From contig NZ_JACHNP010000001.1 of the NCBI RefSeq assembly GCF_014206815.1, positions 834,456-898,455 on the forward strand: a stretch of 64,000 nucleotides of DNA. Direction: 5' to 3'. The notes under the pieces were generated by a model. That model worked only from the letters and a program-made list of their open reading frames with translations, ran no database searches and had not been told where the DNA came from. Within the stretch, counting starts at the first letter, position 1, and the number at the start of each line of letters is the position of its first letter. Position numbers and translations under genes: made by a program. Shown here in pieces: positions 44,656 through 52,217 of this stretch. The DNA comes from Xanthomonas sp. F10 (lineage in GTDB: Bacteria; Pseudomonadota; Gammaproteobacteria; Xanthomonadales; Xanthomonadaceae).

Positions 44656-44738
44656 GGCAAGTAGTCCGAATGAGGGAGGGTAGCCTCACCGTACAGGCCG
44701 GCGGTGACGGGCATGTCGGTGCGTCACTGCGGTGGCGA

Positions 44739-44963
44739 GATTGCTTGCATTGTCGTGGTGGCGCGATCGCGGCAATCCGCGAACTCGCGTGCGCCATCTC
44801 CTCTCATCGCGCGGCCACGACGCTGCCGACATCATTCCGCAACGCCTCGAGGACGCCGGCGTAACGGGTGCCCACGCATGATGCGCCTACCAGCTGTGCG
44901 GCCGGGGCGATGCCTGGGGCTGCTTCAAGGATGCAGGCATCCGCGGCTGGACCACTTTCTTCG
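44739..44963 (+). pseudogene. Possible gene remnant with in-frame TGA
   Basis: A plus-strand frame with high GC3 runs up to a TGA at 44879-44881 (ending EDAGVTGAHA). The same frame is open after the TGA and reads CAYQLCGRGDAWGCFKDAG. Both parts look like protein sequence, but there is no start codon between them and no known family. The remaining bases of the 44656-45193 gap show nothing convincing. A decayed gene is the simplest reading. Confidence 0.25.
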
Positions 44964-44994
44964 CGCACCGGCAGGCATCCCACCTGCCGGTGCG
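44964..44994 (+). terminator. Strong hairpin with T-rich tail
   Basis: A perfect 12-bp stem (44964-44975 with 44983-44994) followed by TTTGCGTTTTGCG. It resembles an intrinsic terminator on the plus strand, downstream of the possible gene remnant at 44739-44963. Confidence 0.6.
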
Positions 44995-45193
44995 TTTGCG
45001 TTTTGCGTTTCGCGCAGCGCGGTCGAAGTGCGCGGCTCGCTACCGACCTCTACAGCGCACGGGCAGCATCTCGGATCTGAGGCACGTCCCGCACTGGCGA
45101 GGTCCATTGCCGCCGACTTTGCCGCGGGTTTGGATGCCTGCCATCTGCGAACCGATGGGGGCCGTGCAATGGACCCGGAGTCGTGTTGCCGAC

Positions 45194-45577
45194 CTAGCTG
45201 CTCAGTGGGTTGAAGACCGCTTCGACGCGGTGCCCATCCGGGTCGACCACGAAGGCAGCGTAGTAGGCATCTCCGTAGTCATGGCGGAGGCCGGGTGCGC
45301 CATTGTCGTGACCGCCGGCCTGCAGTGCGGCGCGGTGGAACGCGTCCACCTGCAACTGCGTTGCCGCGGCGAACGCCAGATGGAAGCCGGGTCCCGGCGC
45401 TGTGGCGTGGTCATGCAGTTTTAGGCAGAACAGATCGTCGCTGCCCTCGGCGATGCCATATCCAATCGCGGTCTCGTCTTCGAACACGCGCAGGTAGCCC
45501 AACGGCCGCAGCGCGGCATCGTAGAACGCGCCTGCCACGGCAAGATCGCGGACGCCAAACGAAACATGGTGGAGCAT
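45194..45577 (-). CDS. VOC-family (glyoxalase/dioxygenase-fold) protein
   Basis: The 127-residue product starts MLHHVSFGVRDLAVAGAFYDAAL and ends AAFVVDPDGHRVEAVF. The paired metal-ligand pattern His...Glu is that of the glyoxalase/bleomycin-resistance/dioxygenase superfamily. The specific substrate is unknown. It ends just before the ambiguous 44656-45193 region and is read leftward. Confidence 0.88.
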   Translation of the reverse strand: MLHHVSFGVRDLAVAGAFYDAALRPLGYLRVFEDETAIGYGIAEGSDDLFCLKLHDHATAPGPGFHLAFAAATQLQVDAFHRAALQAGGHDNGAPGLRHDYGDAYYAAFVVDPDGHRVEAVFNPLSS

Positions 45578-45664
45578 CGTGCTACCCGTGCGAAGCGTTG
45601 GGGAATTGCGGGGTGCGGGCACCGCCAGTCGCGCGGTGGCGCGTCCCAAGCACCGAACGCGGGA

Positions 45665-45695
45665 CAATAAAAAACCCCTGACGAATCAGGGGTTT
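45665..45695 (-). terminator. Intrinsic terminator of ssrA
   Basis: On the minus strand AAACCCCTGA (complement of 45686-45695) pairs with TCAGGGGTTT (45672-45681) around TTCG, followed by TTTTATTG. The hairpin begins four bases after the tmRNA CCA end at 45700. Confidence 0.9.
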
Positions 45696-45699
45696 CGAA

Positions 45700-46051
45700 T
45701 GGTGGAGGTGGGCGGAATCGAACCGCCGTCCGAAGGCACTCCATCCCCGGCACTACATGCTTAGCTCATCGTTGGATCTCATCCCGGAACAGCACGATGT
45801 GCGAAGCGCATCCCGGGACCAGCCTGCTTGATTTAGCCAATGGCTGACAGGCAGCCACCACCGGCGATTCCGTGATAATGACCCTACGTCGCGAGCACGG
45901 ACACAAGCGATTTCGGGGCTAGGCCTTAAGCGGCCAGTGCGTAGTTGTCGTCGTTGGCAACTATAAGTTTGCGGCTGGATTTACGAGGAAAGCTGCCCCC
46001 TCGGCATGCGCCAAGCGATTTTGCAACCCCCGTCGAAACCAGTGCACCCCC
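45700..46051 (-). ncRNA. ssrA: Transfer-messenger RNA (tmRNA)
   Basis: The minus strand starts GGGGGTGCACTGG and ends with a tRNA-like T-arm, GGCGGTTCGATTCCGCC, then CACCTCC and ACCA. GGGGGTG pairs with CACCTCC to form the 7-bp acceptor stem. The tag frame ends at TAA 45926-45928 and reads ANDDNYALAA. This RNA rescues stalled ribosomes together with SmpB (49642-50145). The 352-nt length is normal for the group. Confidence 0.97.
45926..45958 (-). other. tmRNA tag-peptide reading frame
   Basis: Ten codons give ANDDNYALAA followed by TAA. The final residues ALAA are the ClpXP/ClpAP degron. The first codon GCC is the resume codon. Confidence 0.95.
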
Positions 46052-46080
46052 GGGGACAACGTCAAACGCTGACACCGCAC

Positions 46081-46109
46081 AGTGTAGGGATCGGGGAGGG
46101 CAGTCACAA
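46081..46109 (-). promoter_or_regulatory. Promoter of ssrA
   Basis: On the minus strand TTGTGA (46109-46104) and TACACT (46086-46081) are separated by 17 bases. This is a good sigma70-type pair. The first base of the mature tmRNA is 46051, so about 23-25 bases of 5' leader would be trimmed, as is known for RNase P. Confidence 0.75.
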
Positions 46110-46193
46110 GTCTTGCGACAGACCGCGCTTAAGCTGGCTTCACTGCGGTGCTGGCCCTGCGGCGCCGCGGTCCCCCCAGCATGGAGCAACGCA

Positions 46194-48851
46194 ATGGCAA
46201 GCAGACAGCCGCGTGGCCGCAGCAGCGGGTCCGCGCCGAAGGCACCCGTCACGTCCTCTGGGTCCACGCCGGGCAAGCCGCCGGCGACATCCGCCGCCAA
46301 GCCGAGAGCGGCAGCGCGCAAGACGACAGCCGGTGGCGCGCGTGCTGCCAAGGCGCCCAAGGCGGCGACACCGGCACCGACAGCGACGGAGGCACCCGCA
46401 TCGGCACGGGCCGCTGCACCGTCCCGACCCAACGTCGCGGCTCCCAGCGTCAGCAGACCAGCCTCGGCGATGCCCGCCGCCACGCCACCGGCCGGCACCG
46501 CGTTGCGGCGCAAGGCCACCGGCGAAGGCTCGCTGGCGCAGGGGCGGGCACGCACGGTCGTCTACATCCACGGCATTGGCAACAAGCCGCCGGCCGAGGT
46601 GCTGCGTTGCCAGTGGGACCGTGCCTTGTTCGGCCGCGCCATGGGCGAGCGCACGCGCATGGCCTACTGGGTCAATCGCGAACGCTATCCGTCGCCGGAA
46701 CCGGGCGATTGCCAGGATCAGGATCGCGGCCCGGTGTTGAACCAGGCCGAGCAGCGCGTGCTGAGTGCACTGGGCGTGGCCCCGCAACTGGCCGATCTGC
46801 GCCAGCTCGCCGATACCTTGGCCGGCAGCGAGGTCGAGCGCGCACGGCTGCAGCAGCTGCTGGATGAAGTGGAGGCGGCGGCGCCGGCGCCAGCGACGGC
46901 AACCGCCGACGTGCAGGCGCAAGGCGTGGTCGACGTGCTCAACCGCGCGTTGCTCAAGCTGATCTCCGCGGCGCTGCTGCAGGACGTGCACGACTTCTTC
47001 TTCGTGCCGGCGCGACGCACGCAGATGCGCGAGAGCCTGCTGCAGCGCATCCGCGCCGGCGGCGGCCCGTTCGTGGTGATCGCGCACAGCCAGGGCTCGC
47101 TGATCGCCTACGACGTGCTGCGGGAGCTGCAGCCGCAGGATTGCGAGGTCTCGCTGCTGCTCACGCTCGGCTCGCCGCTGGGCCTGCCGGTGGTGCGCAG
47201 CATGTTCAAGGAGTGGACCGGCACGCCGACGCTGCCGTTCCCGCCCTGCGTGGCGCGCTGGGTCAATGTCGCCGAGCGGCGCGACCCGGTGGCCCTGGAC
47301 GACGATCTCAGCGACGACATCGGCGATGCCGACGGGCGCTTCCAGAACATCGCCGGGTCGAAGATCAACCCGGATTGGCAGCACAACCCACATTCGGCCG
47401 CCGGCTACCTGTCCATCCCCGACGTGCGGGCCGAGGTGCGGCGCGCGGTGGGGGTGGGCTTCGACCAGCCGATCGCGCATCCGGTGCTGATCAAGGATCT
47501 GTCCGACCAGTTGGAGGCGCGCGCGCCGGACTATCGGCACGAGGTGCTGATCGAACTCGAACGATTGTCCGATGCCGGCGATGCGGCGCAGCGCAAGCAT
47601 GCGCTGATCGCGGCGCTGCGCGCGCTGACCCAGGCCTCCACCGGGCTGCAGGGCGAGGCGCTGGATGCGCAGATCGAACTGGAGGACACCCTGCAGCGCT
47701 ACGTGTCGGCGCGGCTGACCCGGTTCGAGATCGAAAGCCTGCGCGAGCGCTATCGCGACCTCAACCTCAAGCGTTTGTGGCGCGATGCGGGCAAGCGTGC
47801 GCTGATCTACCAGTCGCGCAGCACGATCCAGGTGGATGCGGCGCAGGTGGCCTATCGCGCGCTCGGCGCCGGCATCGGCTGGGCGGTGCTGGACAGCGGC
47901 ATCGCCGCGGCGCATCCGCATTTCCACGTCGCCGGGCAGCCGCCGACCGTGCTTGCCCAATGGGACTGCACCCAGCGCGGACGCCCACGCGCGCTGCGCC
48001 CGGGCGAGGCCGGTTTCGATGCGCTCGACGGCAACGGCCACGGCACCCACGTGGCCGGCATCATCGCCGGGCAATGCGAGGCGCCGCTGCCGGGCGTGCC
48101 GGCCACCGCGCCGCTGCAGTTCGCCGGCATGGCACCGTTGGCGCGGCTCTACGGATTGAAGGTGCTGGACGACGACGGCAACGGCCGCGACTCGTGGATC
48201 ATCAAGGGCGTGCAGCAGGTGGCCGAACTCAACGAGCGCGCCGGCGAACTGGTGGTGCACGGGGTCAACCTGAGCCTGGGCGGCTACTTCGACGCCGAGA
48301 GCTACGGCTGCGGCTTCACCCCGCTGTGCAACGAACTGCGCCGGCTGTGGCGGCAGGGCGTGGTGGTGGTGATCGCGGCCGGCAACGACGGCCTGGCCTG
48401 GCTGATGCAGGGCGATGGCGAGGCCTATCCGCTGAACCTGGACCTGAGCATCGGCGACCCGGCCAACCTGGAGGAATCGCTGGCGGTGGGCTCGGTGCAC
48501 AAGAGCAGCCCGCACAGCTACGGCATTTCGTATTTCTCCTCGCGCGGCCCCACGGCCGATGGACGCTACAAGCCCGACCTGGTCGCGCCGGGCGAAAAGA
48601 TCCTGTCGGCCCACCACGGCTATGCGGTCGCGGATCCGGGCACCTGGATGGTGGAGATGAGCGGCACCAGCATGGCTGCGGCGCATGTGTCGGGGCTGAT
48701 TGCCGCCTTCCTGTCGGTGCGCCGCGAGTTCATCGGCGCCCCGGATCGGGTCAAGCAGCTGGTGCTGGCGCAGTGCCTGGACCTGCAGCGCGATCGCTAC
48801 ATGCAGGGCAGCGGATTGCCGAGCTTGATGCGGATGCTTGGTGGGACGTGA
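46194..48851 (+). CDS. Fusion of alpha/beta-hydrolase (lipase-like) and S8 subtilisin-like protease
   Basis: The 885-residue product has three parts. Residues 1-115 are Ala/Pro/Lys/Thr-rich with no signal peptide. Residues 120-440 resemble an alpha/beta hydrolase: VVYIHGIGN with the oxyanion His126, and the nucleophile elbow IAHSQGS with Ser299. Residues 545-870 are an S8 protease: Asp567 (VLDSGIA), His616 (GHGTHVAG), Asn731 (AAGNDG) and Ser826 (GTSMAAAH). All catalytic residues are present, so both halves should be active. GGAG lies 7 bases before ATG 46194. The gene is divergent from ssrA and lies between it and smpB. The function is not known. A cytoplasmic or non-Sec effector is possible. 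Confidence 0.85.
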   Translation: MASRQPRGRSSGSAPKAPVTSSGSTPGKPPATSAAKPRAAARKTTAGGARAAKAPKAATPAPTATEAPASARAAAPSRPNVAAPSVSRPASAMPAATPPAGTALRRKATGEGSLAQGRARTVVYIHGIGNKPPAEVLRCQWDRALFGRAMGERTRMAYWVNRERYPSPEPGDCQDQDRGPVLNQAEQRVLSALGVAPQLADLRQLADTLAGSEVERARLQQLLDEVEAAAPAPATATADVQAQGVVDVLNRALLKLISAALLQDVHDFFFVPARRTQMRESLLQRIRAGGGPFVVIAHSQGSLIAYDVLRELQPQDCEVSLLLTLGSPLGLPVVRSMFKEWTGTPTLPFPPCVARWVNVAERRDPVALDDDLSDDIGDADGRFQNIAGSKINPDWQHNPHSAAGYLSIPDVRAEVRRAVGVGFDQPIAHPVLIKDLSDQLEARAPDYRHEVLIELERLSDAGDAAQRKHALIAALRALTQASTGLQGEALDAQIELEDTLQRYVSARLTRFEIESLRERYRDLNLKRLWRDAGKRALIYQSRSTIQVDAAQVAYRALGAGIGWAVLDSGIAAAHPHFHVAGQPPTVLAQWDCTQRGRPRALRPGEAGFDALDGNGHGTHVAGIIAGQCEAPLPGVPATAPLQFAGMAPLARLYGLKVLDDDGNGRDSWIIKGVQQVAELNERAGELVVHGVNLSLGGYFDAESYGCGFTPLCNELRRLWRQGVVVVIAAGNDGLAWLMQGDGEAYPLNLDLSIGDPANLEESLAVGSVHKSSPHSYGISYFSSRGPTADGRYKPDLVAPGEKILSAHHGYAVADPGTWMVEMSGTSMAAAHVSGLIAAFLSVRREFIGAPDRVKQLVLAQCLDLQRDRYMQGSGLPSLMRMLGGT

Positions 48852-49641
48852 GCGGGGCGGGGATGATCAGCCATTCGGCTGCTGAAAAGCCGGGGAATCG
48901 GGAGTGGGGAGTCGCAACAGCAGTTCCCTCGGCGGCACGGTCTCCCTTGTAGGAGCGGCTTCAGCCGCGACGCGCTGAGGTTTGGACTCGGGATTCGGGA
49001 TTCGGGATTGGGGGATCACAACGGCGGTTGCCAGGCCGCATCGTTTTCATCGGGGAATCTGCTTTCGCCACGACGGGTGAATGCCAACGTTTCCGGATGA
49101 GGGCATGAAGCGGGTTGGCGCGTCTTCTGCCACCGGCGCGCCCGAATCGCGTCGAGATTCCGACTTCATCGCGTCGCAGCTGAAGCCGCTCCCACAAGGG
49201 CGTTGATACGCCAAAGAGGGTTTGCGACTGCCGAAATTTCGGCATTGCTGCGCTGCGCTGCGCGTGCAACTGAGCGCGTGCGCCGTGACGTGGCTTTCGC
49301 GAATCCCGACTCCCGGCCCGACCGCGTCGCGGCTGAAGCAGCTCCTACACAAAAGGCGAGGCGGGCAAGAGCGCTGAGACGGGCACGGGAGACTCGCCCT
49401 TGCGAATCGCACTCCCCAATCCCCTGCTTTTCAGCAGCCAGATGGCTGATCATCCCGGCTCCTCAGGTGCGGCTGAGCTGGTGCTCCGGGGAACGGCCTC
49501 TCGACTCCCCAATCCCCAATCCCGGCACCGCGTCGCGGCTGAAGCCGTTCCTACAGAAAAAGGCTAAGCGGGTAGGAAAGCTGAAGCGGGCAGGGGACCC
49601 GCCCCTGCGAATCCCCAATCCCGAATCCCAAATCCCCGCCC
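48852..49641. repeat. Repeat-filled intergenic region before smpB
   Basis: About 790 bases have no supported gene. They hold a mosaic: the composite element at 48861-48915 (nearly identical to 8661), GGAGCGGCTTCAGCC at 48949-48972, GGGATT tandems at 48982-49014, palindrome arms at 49171-49197, 49322-49350 and 49528-49556, an inverted composite at 49411-49458, and CCCCAAT tandems at 49506-49523 and 49612-49638. It is the densest repeat array in the window and follows the hydrolase-subtilase gene. Confidence 0.85.
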
Positions 49642-50145
49642 TCACGCATTCTTGTTGTGCCGGCGCATGATCCGTTGCTTGTCGCGGGCCCAGTCGCGGT
49701 CCTTGGCCGCGTTGCGCTTGTCGTGGTCCTGCTTGCCCTTGGCCAGCGCGATCTCGAGCTTGATCTTGTTCTTGCTCCAGTACATCGCGGTGGGCACGAG
49801 GGTGTAGCCGTCGCGCTCGACGCGGCCGATCAGCTTGTCGATCTCGTTCCGGTGCAGCAGCAGCTTGCGCGTGCGCCGGTCGTCGGCGACCACATGGGTG
49901 GAGGCCTGGATCAACGGGGTGATCTGCGCGCCGAACAGGAACAGCTCGCCCTGGCGCACGAAGGCGTAGCTCTCACCGATGTTGGCGCGGCCGGCGCGGA
50001 TCGACTTCACCTCCCAGCCCTGCAGGGCCAGGCCGGCCTCGTAGCGGTCCTCCAGGTGGTATTCGTGGCGCGCGCGCTTGTTCAGGGCGATGGTCTTGTT
50101 GGCCGTCGCGCCGTTTGCTTTATCCTTGACGGGTTTCTTGCTCAT
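49642..50145 (-). CDS. smpB: SsrA-binding protein SmpB
   Basis: The 167-residue protein binds tmRNA and places it in stalled ribosomes. The oligonucleotide-binding fold starts at [20 protein letters not shown] with [14 protein letters not shown] and ends with [21 protein letters not shown] and [10 protein letters not shown], the basic tail that enters the mRNA channel. ATG 50145 lies 58 bases from ratA's ATG; the two are divergent. ssrA lies 3.6 kb downstream on the same strand. Confidence 0.96.
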   Translation of the reverse strand: MSKKPVKDKANGATANKTIALNKRARHEYHLEDRYEAGLALQGWEVKSIRAGRANIGESYAFVRQGELFLFGAQITPLIQASTHVVADDRRTRKLLLHRNEIDKLIGRVERDGYTLVPTAMYWSKNKIKLEIALAKGKQDHDKRNAAKDRDWARDKQRIMRRHNKNA

Positions 50146-50203
50146 CTTGCTATTGTCTCCGATTCGGGGCCTCCCGAACGTCTTGGTCCCACTTCCCGTC
50201 CGA

Positions 50204-50635
50204 ATGCCTATCATCCGCCGCAGCGCTCTGGTCGAACACGCCGCAACGCGCATGTTCGATCTGGTCAACGACGTCGCCGCCTATCCGCGCCGGTTCGCCT
50301 GGTGCGATGCGGCCCATATCCTCGAGCAGAACGACCGCGTCCTGGTGGCACGGCTGGACCTGGGGCTGGGCTCGTTCCGCACCTGGTTCACCACCGAGAA
50401 CAGCCTGCAGCGCCCGGATCGCATCGATATGCAGCTGCGCGACGGCCCGTTCAAGCGCCTGCAGGGGCAGTGGACCTTCCAGGGCTTCAACGAACACGCC
50501 AGCAAGGTCAGCCTGATGCTCGACTTCGAGCCGGCCTCGCGGCTGCTGGGGCCGGCGCTGGCGCTGGGCTTCCAGAGCCTGGCCGACCGCATGGTCAACG
50601 ACTTCGTGCGCGTGGCCGACCGGGAACAGGCCTAG
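50204..50635 (+). CDS. ratA: RatA/START-like protein (CoQ10-binding family, ribosome association toxin)
   Basis: The 143-residue START/polyketide-cyclase-fold protein starts [34 protein letters not shown], the hallmark of the RatA/Coq10 family. E. coli RatA was reported to bind 50S subunits; homologues act in ubiquinone function. It is divergent from smpB and followed after 5 bases by rnfH, in the usual ratA-ratB order. Confidence 0.93.
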   Translation: MPIIRRSALVEHAATRMFDLVNDVAAYPRRFAWCDAAHILEQNDRVLVARLDLGLGSFRTWFTTENSLQRPDRIDMQLRDGPFKRLQGQWTFQGFNEHASKVSLMLDFEPASRLLGPALALGFQSLADRMVNDFVRVADREQA

Positions 50636-50640
50636 CCGCC

Positions 50641-50895
50641 ATGCAGATCGAGGTGGTGCTGGCCTGGCCGGAGCGCTTCGTGTCGAAGCGGCTGGACCTG
50701 CCGGAGGGCGCGACGGTTGCCGATGCGCTGGCGGCCGCCGCATTGCCCGAGGCGACGCCCGACATGGCCTGCGCGGTGTATGGCGACATCGCCGCACCGA
50801 CCCGGCTGCTGCAGGAGGGCGATCGGGTGGAACTGCTCAGGCCGCTGCTGATCGATCCCAAGGACGCCAGGCGCCGTCGCGCCAAGCCGCGCTGA
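50641..50895 (+). CDS. rnfH: RnfH-family ubiquitin-like protein (RatB)
   Basis: The 84-residue beta-grasp protein with IEVVLAWPERFVSKRLDLPEGATV and the GDRVELLRPLLIDPKDARRRRAKPR C-terminus is of the RnfH family. Its function is unclear. The ATG begins five bases after the ratA stop, so they are co-transcribed. Confidence 0.92.
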   Translation: MQIEVVLAWPERFVSKRLDLPEGATVADALAAAALPEATPDMACAVYGDIAAPTRLLQEGDRVELLRPLLIDPKDARRRRAKPR

Positions 50896-50922
50896 GCGGC
50901 CAGGCCCCACGTGGCCGCTGGC

Positions 50923-51330
50923 TCATTCGCCGCGGCGCTGCTTCTTCTTGTCCTTGGCCAGGTTGCGGCCGAACTGGCGCACGCTGTTCTTGGCCAGCTC
51001 TTCGTCCTGATCCGGGAAATAGTCGCCTTCCCAGCGGGTGACCATGTCGTTGTCGAAGAACACCACGAAGTTCTTGATCTCGGTATGGCCCAGGCGATCG
51101 ACACGCTCGGTGGAGGTGTAGTCCCAGCGCTGCGCGTGGAACGGATCCGGAATCGAGGGGCTGCCGAGCAGCGCGCTGACCTGCTGCTTGCTCTGTCCGA
51201 CCTTGAGCTGCTCCACGGCCGACGGCTTGATCAGATTGCCCTGGTAGATGGGCTGCTTGTAAATGATGCCGCAGCCAGCGGTGGACAGGGCAACAGCGGC
51301 GACCAGCAGGAGATTGCGCATCGGGGACAT
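50923..51330 (-). CDS. bamE: Outer-membrane assembly lipoprotein BamE
   Basis: The 135-residue lipoprotein has the lipobox ALSTAGC and the SmpA/OmlA fold: IYQGNLIKPSAVEQLKVGQSKQQV, GSPSIPDPFHAQRWDY and the C-terminal basic tail. It is part of the BAM complex. ATG 51330 is used; MRNLLLV (51321) would also give a signal peptide. It is divergent from fur, which is the usual xanthomonad order. Confidence 0.94.
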   Translation of the reverse strand: MSPMRNLLLVAAVALSTAGCGIIYKQPIYQGNLIKPSAVEQLKVGQSKQQVSALLGSPSIPDPFHAQRWDYTSTERVDRLGHTEIKNFVVFFDNDMVTRWEGDYFPDQDEELAKNSVRQFGRNLAKDKKKQRRGE

Positions 51331-51424
51331 GGCTGAATGAAATCGCGTCGATGATACACTCCCGGCGACCGCCGCGACCCATTCCCAGGCAGCTGGCGAT
51401 AAACCAGCTATGAACGGAGACGCC

Positions 51425-51847
51425 ATGGAATCCCACGATCTGCGCAAAGTCGGCCTGAAGGTCACGCACCCCCGGATGCGCATCCTCGAGCTGCTGGAGC
51501 AGAAATCGGCGCGGCACCACATGACCGCCGAGGAGATCTATCGGCAGTTGCTGGACCACGGCGACGAGATCGGCCTGGCCACGGTGTACCGGGTGCTGAC
51601 CCAGTTCGAGGCGGCCGGGCTGGTGCTCAAGCACAACTTCGAGGGCGGCCAGGCGGTGTACGAACTGGACCGCGGCGGCCACCACGATCACATGGTGGAC
51701 GTGGATACCGGCAAGATCATCGAGTTCGAAAGCGCGGAAATCGAGGAACTGCAGCGCAAGATCGCTGCCGATCACGGCTATGAGCTGGAAGAGCACTCCC
51801 TGGTGCTTTACGTGCGCAGCAAGCGGCCGAGCGGCAAGAAGGGTTGA
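51425..51847 (+). CDS. fur: Ferric uptake regulator Fur
   Basis: The 140-residue repressor senses Fe(II). The winged-helix domain is LRKVGLKVTHPRMRILELLE, and the metal-binding GGHHDHMVDVDTG follows. It lacks the C-terminal CxxC zinc site, as in Xanthomonas and Pseudomonas Fur. The start MESHDL at 51425 is chosen over MNGDAM at 51410 since GGAGA lies just upstream. A Fur box is seen before fpr (4780-4802). Confidence 0.96.
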   Translation: MESHDLRKVGLKVTHPRMRILELLEQKSARHHMTAEEIYRQLLDHGDEIGLATVYRVLTQFEAAGLVLKHNFEGGQAVYELDRGGHHDHMVDVDTGKIIEFESAEIEELQRKIAADHGYELEEHSLVLYVRSKRPSGKKG

Positions 51848-52217
51848 GTTCCGCCGCCGGGTGAACCCGGTCCGCGTGTGGCCCCTCCTTGTGCGCCAGA
51901 TGCGCGAGGGCTTCGCCACGGACCCTCACCCCAACCCCTCTCCCGGCAGGAGAGGGGCTACTGCTTCTCCCTTCTCCCATCGGGAGAAGGTGCCCCGCAG
52001 GGGCGGATGAGGGTGCGGGGGTGCCGCGTGGATCACGTCAGCGGGTCGCTCCGCGCCTAACCCTCACCCCAACCCCTCTCCCGGCGGGAGAGGGGCTTGT
52101 TGATGCGCGCGGCTTAGCTGCATTGGCGGCTGGGGCTGTGCCGCTTTGTGATCCGATCCAGATCGCCCATGTGGGGCAGTTTGGCCCAGCGGTGCAGCCG
52201 CGTGCGATGGCCGCCGC
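51848..52217. repeat. Repeat-containing region between fur and recN
   Basis: No gene is supported in 370 bases. It holds the CCCTCACCCC element twice (51922-51959 and 52059-52097) and between them a CTTCTCCC-ATC-GGGAGAAGG hairpin element with GGGCGGATGAGGG (51965-52020). Both neighbours converge here, so the hairpins may end transcripts. Confidence 0.8.

Noticed and set aside
44879-44881. In-frame TGA considered as a selenocysteine codon
   Set aside because: The flanking frames lack a start codon and a known selenoprotein family, and no SECIS-like stem directly after the TGA was recognised.
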